Below, one piece after another: positions 1 through 5,451 of a stretch of DNA of 6,304 nt. The translations under genes were made by a program, and so were the position numbers. Each line of letters opens with the position of its first letter. Positions within the stretch are counted from its first letter, which is position 1. Origin of the DNA: an uncultured Sphingosinicella sp. (lineage in GTDB: Bacteria > Pseudomonadota > Alphaproteobacteria > Sphingomonadales > Sphingomonadaceae). Under the pieces are notes generated by a model, which saw only the letters and a list, made by a program, of their open reading frames with translations, searched no databases and was not told the origin of the DNA. The stretch covers positions 1-6,304 of the forward strand of contig CAMPIH010000137.1 of the NCBI GenBank assembly GCA_946886275.1. Direction: 5' to 3'.

Positions 1-147
<147 letters not shown>

Positions 148-161
148 AACTCATCCGCCGC

Positions 162-169
162 GGGGAGGA
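162..169 (+). promoter_or_regulatory. Ribosome binding site of the GNAT gene
   Basis: GGGGAGGA ends 5 bases before the ATG at 175. It is a strong Shine-Dalgarno match and fixes the start of the acetyltransferase gene. Confidence 0.75.
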
Positions 170-174
170 TTAGG

Positions 175-747
175 ATGGGCCTCCATTCGATTCCCCCGCG
201 GCATGTCGGCGCCGTCGTCACTTACCTCGAAATGACGGAGCGGCCGCGCCTTCCGCCTGTCGCCGATTCGCCGCTGACGCTGAAGCGCTGGGACGAGGTC
301 GCCCCCGAGGCCTACCGATCCCTGTTTCGGAAGGTCGGCGGACGCTGGCTCTGGTTTTCAAGGCTGACGATGGACGATTCCACCCTTCTCGCCAACGTCG
401 CCGAGGTCCACCTCGTCGTCGACGCTGAAGGCGCGCAAGCGGGTATGGTCGAGCTCGATTTCGCCAAGCCGGGCGAATGCCTGATCCGGTTCCTCGGGCT
501 TGTCCCCGAGCTTGCCGGACAGGGTCATGGCCGCTGGCTTTTCGCCCAGACCCTGGCTCTCGCCTGGCGGAGCGGAATCGAGCGGGTTCGAGTCAACACC
601 TGCACGCTCGATCATCCGGCCGCCCTGCCTTCCTATCTCAAGGCCGGCTTCACCGCTTATTCGCGGGCCTTCGAAAGCTTTCCGGACCCCAGGCTCGGCG
701 GCCTCCTGCCGATCGACGTCGCGCCCCAGATTCCGATCGTCGACTAG
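175..747 (+). CDS. GNAT family N-acetyltransferase
   Basis: This 190-residue cytoplasmic protein has the GNAT acetyl-CoA-binding fold. After an N-terminal segment (about 1-70), strand-like residues 77-95 lead into motif A, where IRFLGLVPELAGQGHGRWLF (104-123) contains the G-Q-G-H-G pyrophosphate-binding loop (115-119) followed by an amphipathic helix. Motif B follows as NTCTLDHPAALPSYLKAGF (141-159), with the tyrosine at 154 in the usual place of the general acid. The acetyl acceptor cannot be predicted: GNATs modify proteins, antibiotics, amines and metabolites. The N-terminal extension before the domain suggests a specific subfamily that I do not recognise by name. The gene is 27 bp after hemF, probably in the same transcript, but a heme role is not supported. 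Its stop codon (745-747) lies in a CTAG shared with the stop of the convergent gene. Confidence 0.9.
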   Translation: MGLHSIPPRHVGAVVTYLEMTERPRLPPVADSPLTLKRWDEVAPEAYRSLFRKVGGRWLWFSRLTMDDSTLLANVAEVHLVVDAEGAQAGMVELDFAKPGECLIRFLGLVPELAGQGHGRWLFAQTLALAWRSGIERVRVNTCTLDHPAALPSYLKAGFTAYSRAFESFPDPRLGGLLPIDVAPQIPIVD

Positions 748-1565
748 GCGCCGGCGCTCGATCTAATTTCGGTCGGCACCGAACCCGACAATTGCGCATA
801 GACCCTCGCCAGCAAGGTGACGAAGACGGCGCTGAAGATGGCGGAAAGGACCGACGAGAGGATCGTCATCAGGATGAAGGAGGTGCTGCCCGGCTCGGGC
901 GGGCCGGCAATCATGAAGACGAAAATGCCGACGATCGCGGAAACGGCGATGATCACCACCATCGCCACCGCCACCACCAGCAGGACGAGGGCGAGCAGTT
1001 TCCAGAAATGGCCTTTGGTCAGGGCCCAGCTCCGGCGGATGAGCGCGATCGGCCCGACATTCTCCACCGCTGCCACCGCTGTCATCAGCATCAGCCGGAC
1101 CCAGAAGGCGATTCCGATGACGATCGCAAGCAGGCCGAAAAGCAGGATCGAACCGCCCGCTGCGCTCGGGTTGCCGCTCGCAATCGCTCCGCCCATGATG
1201 AGGATCGCCAGCGGGATCATGATGATGATCGCGACGATCCCGATCAGCAGCGAGGCCAGGAAGACCGGAAGGAAGCGCTTCAGGCCGACCTGGAGCGCTT
1301 CGCCGACCGAGGTGCCGGGCCTGAGCGCAAGATAGGAGATCGCGACCGTCGCGACGATGCTGGCGAACATGACGACCGGCAGCAGGAGCAGCCACGCGCC
1401 GACCTCGGGCGTCTGACCCGGCGCCGGCGGAGTCGGCATGGCGAGCTGCATCGCCGCCCCGGGAACCGCGAGCAGGAGAAGGGCGATCGGAAGGAGCAAC
1501 CCCGCTTCCCTTTTCACGAAGGCCGCGGTCTCGTTCCACGCCTGACTGACCGATAAACTCACCAT
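744..1565 (-). CDS. Integral membrane protein with glycerophosphoryl diester phosphodiesterase-type membrane domain (six predicted helices)
   Basis: This 273-residue inner-membrane protein has about six hydrophobic segments (roughly 22-42, 56-80, 99-124, 139-163, 188-220 and 230-253). It carries the signature [15 protein letters not shown] (177-191) before the fifth segment, typical of the membrane domain family first named from glycerophosphodiesterases (Pfam GPDPase_memb-like or YciC-like). No catalytic phosphodiesterase domain is present, so it should not be called an enzyme. In free-standing form the function is unknown; a role in membrane organisation or transport is only a guess. The ATG at 1565 is preferred because AGGGGAGGAA lies just upstream. 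An upstream in-frame ATG at 1628 would overlap lipB and add a polar, Arg-rich stretch that does not suit the family. The downstream end overlaps the GNAT gene tail to tail by four bases. lipB is divergent, 41 bp away. Confidence 0.87.
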   Translation of the reverse strand: MVSLSVSQAWNETAAFVKREAGLLLPIALLLLAVPGAAMQLAMPTPPAPGQTPEVGAWLLLLPVVMFASIVATVAISYLALRPGTSVGEALQVGLKRFLPVFLASLLIGIVAIIIMIPLAILIMGGAIASGNPSAAGGSILLFGLLAIVIGIAFWVRLMLMTAVAAVENVGPIALIRRSWALTKGHFWKLLALVLLVVAVAMVVIIAVSAIVGIFVFMIAGPPEPGSTSFILMTILSSVLSAIFSAVFVTLLARVYAQLSGSVPTEIRSSAGA

Positions 1566-1570
1566 CGCAT

Positions 1571-1580
1571 TTCCTCCCCT
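1571..1580 (-). promoter_or_regulatory. Ribosome binding site of the membrane-protein gene
   Basis: On the - strand this reads AGGGGAGGAA, ending 5 bases before the ATG at 1565. An alternative ATG at 1570 is out of frame, and the site supports 1565 over the upstream in-frame ATG at 1628. Confidence 0.7.
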
Positions 1581-1606
1581 GTCCCGAAGCGTTATGCGCA
1601 CGGACG

Positions 1607-2293
1607 ATGACCGACGCAACGTGGACAAGGCCGGCCGAGGCGCAATCAGCGCCCGAAACGGCGCCCGAATGGCGCGAATCGCCGGGCCTGACCCCCTATC
1701 CGGAGGCGCTCGCCGAGATGGAGGCGCGCGCCGCCGCGATCCGCGGCGGGGAAGCGGCCGAGCTCGTCTGGCTGCTCCAGCATCCGCCGCTCTTCACCGC
1801 CGGAACGAGCGCCGATCCGGCCGAATTGTTCAATCCGCTGGATTTCCCGGTCTATTCTGCCGGCCGAGGCGGCCGATACACCTATCACGGCCCCGGTCAG
1901 CGCGTCGTGTACGTGCTCCTCGATCTCGACCGCCGCGGCCGCGACGTCCGGCGATTCGTCCATTCGCTTGAAGGCTGGGTGATCGACGCTCTCGCCGAGC
2001 TCGGCGTTGCGGCGCGCCGGGCACCGGACCGGATCGGAATCTGGGTCGATCACCAGGGACGAGAGGCGAAGGTCGGAGCGATCGGAGTCAGGGTGAGGCG
2101 CTGGGTGACGATGCACGGATTCGCGGTGAACCTGGATCCGGACCTTTCCCATTTTTCCGGCATCGTGCCCTGCGGCCTCGCCGAATATCCGGTGACCAGT
2201 CTTGCCGAAATGGGACTGACCGACGTGGAGCAGCGCTTCGATCAGGCCCTCCGGCAGCGGCTCGACCCATTCCTTCTCTCGCTCGACGATTGA
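1607..2293 (+). CDS. lipB: LipB, octanoyl-[acyl-carrier-protein]:protein N-octanoyltransferase
   Basis: LipB moves the octanoyl group from acyl carrier protein to a lysine of lipoyl domains (for example in pyruvate and 2-oxoglutarate dehydrogenases and the glycine cleavage H protein), the first step of endogenous lipoate synthesis in the cytoplasm. The 228-residue length is normal. Visible signatures are [15 protein letters not shown] (56-70), the substrate-pocket motif [13 protein letters not shown] (86-98), the catalytic lysine in AKVGAIGVR (K155), HGFAVN (170-175), and the acyl-accepting cysteine in GIVPCGL (C189). Both residues of the Cys/Lys dyad known for the family are present. No other ATG, GTG or TTG start is available before the conserved region, so 1607 is used although no clear Shine-Dalgarno sequence precedes it. 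Its promoter must lie within 41 bp or inside the divergent gene. No lipA is seen in the window. Confidence 0.97.
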   Translation: MTDATWTRPAEAQSAPETAPEWRESPGLTPYPEALAEMEARAAAIRGGEAAELVWLLQHPPLFTAGTSADPAELFNPLDFPVYSAGRGGRYTYHGPGQRVVYVLLDLDRRGRDVRRFVHSLEGWVIDALAELGVAARRAPDRIGIWVDHQGREAKVGAIGVRVRRWVTMHGFAVNLDPDLSHFSGIVPCGLAEYPVTSLAEMGLTDVEQRFDQALRQRLDPFLLSLDD

Positions 2294-2303
2294 GAAGGAA
2301 GGC

Positions 2304-2330
2304 TTGAGAGCCGATACCTTTCCGTATAAG
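2304..2330 (+). promoter_or_regulatory. Candidate sigma-70-type promoter of the Met-rich lipoprotein gene
   Basis: TTGAGA (2304-2309) and TATAAG (2325-2330) are separated by 15 bp, a little short; the CTTG core common in alphaproteobacterial -35 boxes begins at 2303. The site lies in the gap between lipB and the lipoprotein gene and would give a leader of about 60 bases. The call rests on base matches only. Confidence 0.35.
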
Positions 2331-2340
2331 TGTGCTCGCC

Positions 2341-2375
2341 GATTTGGACAAAAAAGGGGCCTACCCGACCAAATC
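2341..2375 (+). repeat. Inverted repeat (leader stem-loop) upstream of the Met-rich lipoprotein gene
   Basis: GATTTGG (2341-2347) and CCAAATC (2369-2375) are perfect complements. An inner GGG/CCC (2356-2358/2364-2366) could stack inside, separated from the outer stem by an A-run. The structure ends 9 bases before the GGGAGA ribosome binding site (2385-2390). It could be a 5' untranslated-region hairpin influencing stability or translation, or an operator dyad. No known family is recognised. Confidence 0.4.
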
Positions 2376-2397
2376 ATCAATCTAGGGAGACCTTTGA

Positions 2398-2673
2398 ATG
2401 CGTAAGATCCTCACTTCTGCGATGGTTGCCGGTGCGGCCCTCATGGTTGCGGCCTGTGGTGGCGATACCGAAGTCAACAACACCGCGGCGACGGACCTGG
2501 GCAACGACATGTCGATGGACGCCAACATGACCGATATGGGCATGGACGCCAACATGACCGACATGAACATGACGGACGCCAACATGACGACCACCGACAC
2601 GAACGTGTCGATGGACGGCAACACCGTCACCACGACCACGACCACCGAGACGAGCACCACCAACGGTATGTGA
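2398..2673 (+). CDS. Small Met/Asn/Thr/Asp-rich low-complexity lipoprotein
   Basis: This 91-residue predicted lipoprotein has a charged start (MRK), a hydrophobic core, and the lipobox V-A-A-C with the lipidated cysteine at C20 followed by GGD. Residue D23 is not at +2, so outer-membrane sorting is plausible. The mature part has no recognisable fold: it is built from Asn, Met, Thr and Asp, with MDANMTDM occurring exactly twice (40-47 and 49-56) and a Thr-rich tail (76-88). The underlying DNA has a 27-bp tandem repeat. Similar low-complexity lipoproteins are frequent in Sphingomonadales and are sometimes mis-annotated after eukaryotic repeat proteins; no function is known to me. M-x-M and M-x-x-M spacings could bind copper, but this is speculative. 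The start has GGGAGA 7 bases upstream. A strong terminator follows, so it is probably a single-gene transcript. Confidence 0.85.
   Translation: MRKILTSAMVAGAALMVAACGGDTEVNNTAATDLGNDMSMDANMTDMGMDANMTDMNMTDANMTTTDTNVSMDGNTVTTTTTTETSTTNGM
2515..2568 (+). repeat. 27-bp tandem repeat inside the lipoprotein gene
   Basis: Two adjacent 27-bp units (2515-2541 and 2542-2568) encode MDANMTDMG and MDANMTDMN. They differ at only a few bases, and a degenerate, shortened third copy follows (NMTDANMT). The unit length is a multiple of three, so expansion or contraction by slippage would keep the frame. Confidence 0.8.
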
Positions 2674-2679
2674 TCTCTC

Positions 2680-2731
2680 GATCGTTCGCGATCTACGAAG
2701 GCCGCCGGGAAACCGGCGGCCTTCACTTTTT
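2680..2731 (+). terminator. Rho-independent terminator after the Met-rich lipoprotein gene
   Basis: The main hairpin has a perfect 12-bp GC-rich stem (2697-2708 with 2713-2724) closed by a GAAA tetraloop (2709-2712), followed two bases later by five T (2727-2731). A smaller perfect 5-bp hairpin with a TTCG loop (GATCG 2680-2684, CGATC 2689-2693) lies directly before it. The T-run is on the + strand only, so termination is for the + transcript. The call is strong from structure alone. Confidence 0.9.
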
Positions 2732-2756
2732 GGGGAGCTCGCGGTCACGCCCCAGG

Positions 2757-2785
2757 TTGCTCGCGCCGGCGCGAATCCCGATAAG
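2757..2785 (+). promoter_or_regulatory. Candidate promoter of the second lipoprotein gene
   Basis: TTGCTC (2757-2762) and GATAAG (2780-2785) are 17 bp apart, lying after the preceding terminator and about 30 bases before the next start codon. Position and spacing are right; the base match is moderate. Confidence 0.33.
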
Positions 2786-2802
2786 GGCCCGCCACAGACG
2801 CC

Positions 2803-2807
2803 AGGAG
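2803..2807 (+). promoter_or_regulatory. Ribosome binding site of the second lipoprotein gene
   Basis: AGGAG is followed by an 8-base spacer and the ATG at 2816, supporting that start. Confidence 0.6.
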
Positions 2808-2815
2808 CGACCCCA

Positions 2816-3163
2816 ATGCGCGCCCACTTGCCTTTGCTCTTCAAGTCCAGCTTCATCGTCCCGGCGGCGATCGCCCTCGCCTCCTGCGGCGGCGGCGCAG
2901 AGGAAGCCAATGAGGCGGCCTCCACCATCGACTCGAACGTGATGTTCGAGCGGATCGGCAATGATGCGAGCGCGCTCGAAGCCGCGGCCAATGCGACGCC
3001 GGTCCTGCCCGCGAGCGAACCGGCCAATGAAAGCGGCGCGACCGAAGACGACGACGCCCCAAGCCAAGGCGCCTCAGAGCCCCGCGACCAACCGGTCCTC
3101 GGCGAGACGAGCGGCGGCGATACGGGCGGCAACACCGTCGAGGGCAATGTCACCGGGACCTAG
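2816..3163 (+). CDS. Small acidic, low-complexity lipoprotein
   Basis: This 115-residue predicted lipoprotein has an N-terminal signal (residues 1-23) with lipobox L-A-S-C and lipidated cysteine C24, followed by GGG. The first mature stretch, STIDSNVMFERIGNDASALE (36-55), is the least repetitive part and may be the conserved core. The rest is an Ala/Glu/Asp/Gly/Asn-rich, probably disordered tail (for example EDDDA near 77-81, and GG/GN runs at 104-115). No named family is recognised and no enzymatic motif is visible. An anchored, flexible envelope protein is the most that can be inferred. It follows the Met-rich lipoprotein gene on the same strand but is separated from it by a strong terminator, so it is likely transcribed separately. 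The two share lipoprotein character and Asn-rich composition but no clear sequence homology. Confidence 0.8.
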   Translation: MRAHLPLLFKSSFIVPAAIALASCGGGAEEANEAASTIDSNVMFERIGNDASALEAAANATPVLPASEPANESGATEDDDAPSQGASEPRDQPVLGETSGGDTGGNTVEGNVTGT

Positions 3164-3278
3164 ACTCGAATTCACCGGTCGAGCGGATTCCGCCCCGCCG
3201 AAGCGTGTTTCCGACGCGACAGGCGATTCCCAATGGGATAGGCATGGGGCAAGTGTTTGTTACAGTTGGCGAACGGAC

Positions 3279-3286
3279 GGGAGGAA
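3279..3286 (+). promoter_or_regulatory. Ribosome binding site deciding the start of the four-cysteine secreted protein
   Basis: GGGAGGAA is followed by a 9-base spacer and ATG at 3296. It favours 3296 over an upstream in-frame TTG at 3257, which would put 13 polar residues in front of the signal peptide. Confidence 0.7.
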
Positions 3287-3295
3287 TTTCCAGAA

Positions 3296-3952
3296 ATGCG
3301 GCACGGCTTTCGAGCGGGACTGAGGCTGGCGATCGCGGCCGCAATGGGCTTCCTCCTTGTGTCGCCGGCGCAGGCGCAGCTTTTCCATTATGATCCGGTC
3401 TTCCCGTCGGGACCGATCGAGCCGAACGATCCACTGGTCGGGATCAACCTGCCCGACGCGACCCCCGCGGAATCGCGCGCCCACCTGCTCTGGAATCTGC
3501 GTTCGGGACTCAACGTCGCCGCCCTTCAATGCCAGTTCTCGCCTTCGCTGAGGGCGGTCGACAATTACAACGCCTTGCTTGCCCACCATTCGCGCGAGCT
3601 CGCCAGCGCCTACCAGGCGCTCGAAGGCTATTTCCGGCGGGTCCATGGCCGAACGGGACCCCGGATGTTCGACGAATATTCGACGCAGACCTACAATAAT
3701 TTCTCGACGCTCCAGGCCCAGCTCGGCTTTTGCCAGACGGCGTCGAGGATCGCCCGAGATGCGCTTTCGCGGCGCAAGGGCGAGCTCCATCTGGTCGCTT
3801 CGTCGCGGATGCGGGAGCTTCGCGGAAGCCTGGTCCCGGCCTATGACAATTATGCTTTCATGCGCATGCCGATCCGGCTGACCCCGCCCGTTTTGGTGCG
3901 CAATTGCGAAGGCCTTTCCCGCCGCGAGCGTCGCGCCTGCCGGAGGCCGTAG
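3296..3952 (+). CDS. Secreted protein of unknown function with four cysteines
   Basis: The 218-residue product begins with a clear Sec signal peptide: basic region R2-R10, hydrophobic core 11-22, and signal peptidase I site after A27 (P-A-Q-A before Q). The mature protein is expected in the periplasm or outside. It starts with a Pro-rich segment (about 33-57) and continues as a largely helical domain rich in Arg, Leu, Ala and Tyr. Four cysteines (C79, C146, C204 and C215) could form two disulfides. NYNALLAHHSRELASAYQAL (90-109) and YNNFSTLQAQLGFCQTAS (133-150) look like amphipathic helices. I recognise no family or active-site motif. The gene stands 132 bp after the second lipoprotein gene and ends 19 bp before the convergent queE stop. 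Export is well supported; function is not. Confidence 0.82.
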   Translation: MRHGFRAGLRLAIAAAMGFLLVSPAQAQLFHYDPVFPSGPIEPNDPLVGINLPDATPAESRAHLLWNLRSGLNVAALQCQFSPSLRAVDNYNALLAHHSRELASAYQALEGYFRRVHGRTGPRMFDEYSTQTYNNFSTLQAQLGFCQTASRIARDALSRRKGELHLVASSRMRELRGSLVPAYDNYAFMRMPIRLTPPVLVRNCEGLSRRERRACRRP

Positions 3953-3971
3953 ACCCGCACGGGGCCCGCGT

Positions 3972-4598
3972 TCAGGGCAGACCGAGCAGCTTGTGGGTCT
4001 GAAGGCTGAGCTTCCAACCCGGATTGGACATGACGAAGTGGATCGCGGCGGCGAGCGCCTGCTCCTTGTCCGCGCAGTCCTTGGGCTGGATCAGGAAATG
4101 ATCGAAGGCCCAGCCGGCGAAACCGGCCGGATCCAAATCTTCCTGCGGCCATACCAGCTTCAGCTCATCGCCTCGCTTCTGAACGATCCGGCTTCGGCCC
4201 TTCGGGCTCACGCACAGCCAGTCGATGCCCTCGGGAGCGGCGATCGTCCCGTTGGTTTCCACAGCGATCCTGAAGCCGCGATCGTGGAGCGCCTCGATCA
4301 GAGTCGAATCCAGCTGAAGGAGCGGCTCGCCGCCGGTGATCACCACCAGCCTGTCCGGCCCGTCGCCCCAGAGCGACTCGACCCGGTCCGCGAGACCGGC
4401 GGCGTCGTAGCGCCCGCCATTTTCGCCATCCAGGCCGACGAAGTCGGTATCGCAGAAGCGGCACTGCGCGGCCGCCCGGTCCCGCTCCAGGCCCGACCAG
4501 AGGTTGCAGCCGGCGAAGCGAAGGAAGACGGCCCGGCGGCCGGCCTGCATCCCCTCCCCCTGCAGGGTCAGGAAGATCTCCTTGACCGCGTAGCTCAT
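3972..4598 (-). CDS. queE: QueE, 7-carboxy-7-deazaguanine synthase (radical SAM)
   Basis: QueE is a radical SAM enzyme that contracts 6-carboxy-5,6,7,8-tetrahydropterin to 7-carboxy-7-deazaguanine (CDG), a step toward preQ0 and queuosine in tRNA. The 208-residue protein opens with EIFLTLQGEG (7-16), the family's N-terminal motif. The 4Fe-4S cluster site is C31-X14-C46-X2-C49, with F48 between the last two cysteines. This is the extended-loop spacing I recall for the Burkholderia multivorans enzyme rather than the classical CX3CX2C. The SAM-binding T-GGEP follows (88-92), and VETNGT lies farther on. The start at 4598 overlaps the queC stop as ATGA, so an alternative upstream start at 4955, inside queC, is rejected. 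Only a weak GGAA-type site precedes it, consistent with translational coupling to queC. Confidence 0.96.
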   Translation of the reverse strand: MSYAVKEIFLTLQGEGMQAGRRAVFLRFAGCNLWSGLERDRAAAQCRFCDTDFVGLDGENGGRYDAAGLADRVESLWGDGPDRLVVITGGEPLLQLDSTLIEALHDRGFRIAVETNGTIAAPEGIDWLCVSPKGRSRIVQKRGDELKLVWPQEDLDPAGFAGWAFDHFLIQPKDCADKEQALAAAIHFVMSNPGWKLSLQTHKLLGLP

Positions 4599-5332
4599 GG
4601 CCGTTCCGCGTAAACAGTGGGATCGGCGATCCCGGCCTCCGCGAAGCCGCGCGAACGGAGGCGGCAGGAATCGCACAGTCCGCAATGAAGGCCGTCCGGC
4701 GTGGGATCGTAACAGGACCAGCTCATCGCCGGGTCGAGGCCGAGCCGGAGCGCCTCCCGGGCAATGTCGGCCTTGGTCATGTCCAGCAACGGCGCGTGGA
4801 TCGTGAACCGATCGCCCTCCACCCCCGCTTTGGTCGCGAGGTTGGCGAGGGCCTCGAAGCTTCGGATGAAGTCGGGACGGCAATCGGGATAGCCCGAATA
4901 ATCGAGCGCATTGACGCCGATGAACAGATCGCGCCCGCCCGCCGCCTCGGCCCATCCGAGGCAGAGCGAAAGGAAGATCGTGTTTCGGGCTGGGACGTAG
5001 GTGATGGGGATCGGGCCGTCCTCGCCCTGGGCCGGGGCCGCCGACCGATCGTCGAGCCCGGCGCCCTGTTTCGGCACGTCGAGCGCCTCGGTCAGGGCCG
5101 AGCCGCCGAAGCGGCGGAGATCGAGCGGAAGGACGATATGGCGCTCGGCGCCGAGAAAAGCGGCGATCCTTGCCGCCGATTCCAACTCGATCCGGTGACG
5201 CTGGTTGTAATCCACGGTCAAAGCGAGGAGGCGAAATCCGGCCTCGCGCGCAAGTCCGGCCACGACCATGGAATCCAGGCCACCCGAGAGGAGTATGACG
5301 GCTTTTCGCTCGAGGTTCATGGCGGCGTTCAT
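4595..5332 (-). CDS. queC: QueC, 7-cyano-7-deazaguanine (preQ0) synthase
   Basis: QueC converts CDG, ammonia and ATP to preQ0, the precursor of queuosine in tRNA. The 245-residue protein has the ATP pyrophosphatase P-loop SGGLDS (16-21), TVDYNQRHRIE (39-49), ITYVPARNTIFLS (110-122), GVNALDYSGYPDCRP (139-153), and a zinc site of four cysteines C207, C217, C220 and C223 (CGLCDSC at 217-223). All expected residues are present. The gene overlaps queE by ATGA, so the operon makes two consecutive enzymes; queD and later queuosine genes are not in the window. No deazaguanine DNA-modification (dpd) genes are nearby, so tRNA modification is the likely role. The start is uncertain: ATG at 5332 and ATG at 5320 lie in a duplicated 12-base unit, and neither has a Shine-Dalgarno sequence. 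Confidence 0.97.
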   Translation of the reverse strand: MNAAMNLERKAVILLSGGLDSMVVAGLAREAGFRLLALTVDYNQRHRIELESAARIAAFLGAERHIVLPLDLRRFGGSALTEALDVPKQGAGLDDRSAAPAQGEDGPIPITYVPARNTIFLSLCLGWAEAAGGRDLFIGVNALDYSGYPDCRPDFIRSFEALANLATKAGVEGDRFTIHAPLLDMTKADIAREALRLGLDPAMSWSCYDPTPDGLHCGLCDSCRLRSRGFAEAGIADPTVYAERP

Positions 5333-5338
5333 GGCGGC
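5315..5338 (-). repeat. Duplicated 12-base unit containing the queC start codon
   Basis: On the - strand GCCGCCATGAAC occurs twice in tandem (5338-5327 and 5326-5315), giving two in-frame ATG codons four residues apart. The duplication makes the true start ambiguous. Confidence 0.85.
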
Positions 5339-5344
5339 GATATA
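5339..5344 (-). promoter_or_regulatory. Candidate -10 element for a leaderless queC transcript
   Basis: TATATC on the - strand lies 6 bases before the ATG at 5332, where transcription would start at or next to the start codon. This fits the lack of a Shine-Dalgarno sequence. No convincing -35 box is seen; the pyrimidine-rich stretch upstream belongs to the terminator-like tract. Confidence 0.3.
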
Positions 5345-5357
5345 GAGAGAGGCGGAG

Positions 5358-5396
5358 AAAAAAGAACGGGCCGCCCCGGTTTGCCCGACGCGGCCC
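5358..5396 (-). terminator. Candidate intrinsic terminator between the DUF3617-like gene and queC
   Basis: On the - strand GGGCCG (5396-5391) pairs with CGGCCC (5373-5368) around a GC-rich 17-base loop, followed four bases later by TTTTTT (5363-5358). The stem is only 6 bp, but the T-run is clear. It could end the transcript of the gene at 5515-5916, end a small RNA, or act as an attenuator in front of queC. Confidence 0.55.
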
Positions 5397-5400
5397 AGTT

Positions 5401-5451
5401 CAGGCTACAAGCCTGCTAGGGAGGAAAGCGTGCCGATCCCGGCACTCTCCC
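5401..5451 (-). ncRNA. Structured intergenic stretch: possible small RNA or leader upstream of queC
   Basis: Two perfect hairpins stand in a row before the terminator-like structure. The first has GTGCCG/CGGCAC (5430-5435 with 5440-5445, four-base loop) and an outer GGGAG/CTCCC layer (5419-5423 with 5447-5451) across an asymmetric internal loop. The second is CAGGCT/AGCCTG (5401-5406 with 5410-5415, three-base loop). With the terminator at 5358-5396, a - strand transcript of about 95 bases would be almost fully structured. I match it to no known RNA family: it lacks the A-rich tail of preQ1-I riboswitches and the SRP RNA signature. Hairpins alone do not prove an RNA gene, and strand is inferred only from the T-run. 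Confidence 0.3.

Noticed and set aside
477..1556. Long + strand frame of 359 codons opposite the membrane-protein gene
   Set aside because: It is Arg/Asp/His-rich with no domain or hydrophobic pattern, spans two genes, and is the expected antisense shadow in GC-rich DNA. The - strand frame has clear membrane helices, a family motif and a ribosome binding site.
1646..2380. - strand frame of 244 codons opposite lipB
   Set aside because: Antisense to a complete LipB with both catalytic residues; composition is shadow-like, without motifs.
2377..3153. - strand frame of 258 codons opposite the two lipoprotein genes
   Set aside because: Its Val/His/Gly repeats are the complement of the Met/Asn/Thr repeats. 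It runs across a strong + strand terminator, and the + frames have clear lipoboxes and ribosome binding sites.
3257..3295. TTG start for the four-cysteine secreted protein
   Set aside because: It would place 13 polar residues before the signal peptide, and the GGGAGGAA site fits the ATG at 3296.
3164..3295. Regulatory element or RNA gene in the 132-bp gap before the four-cysteine secreted protein
   Set aside because: Only small 4-bp inverted repeats and no convincing promoter pair or terminator could be found, apart from the ribosome binding site at 3279-3286.
4599..4955. Extended N-terminus of QueE starting inside queC
   Set aside because: The extra residues are an out-of-frame reading of queC. 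The family begins near the ATG at 4598, which overlaps the queC stop as ATGA.
4685..5419. + strand frame of 244 codons opposite queC
   Set aside because: Antisense to a complete QueC; no recognisable domain and unusual charged composition.
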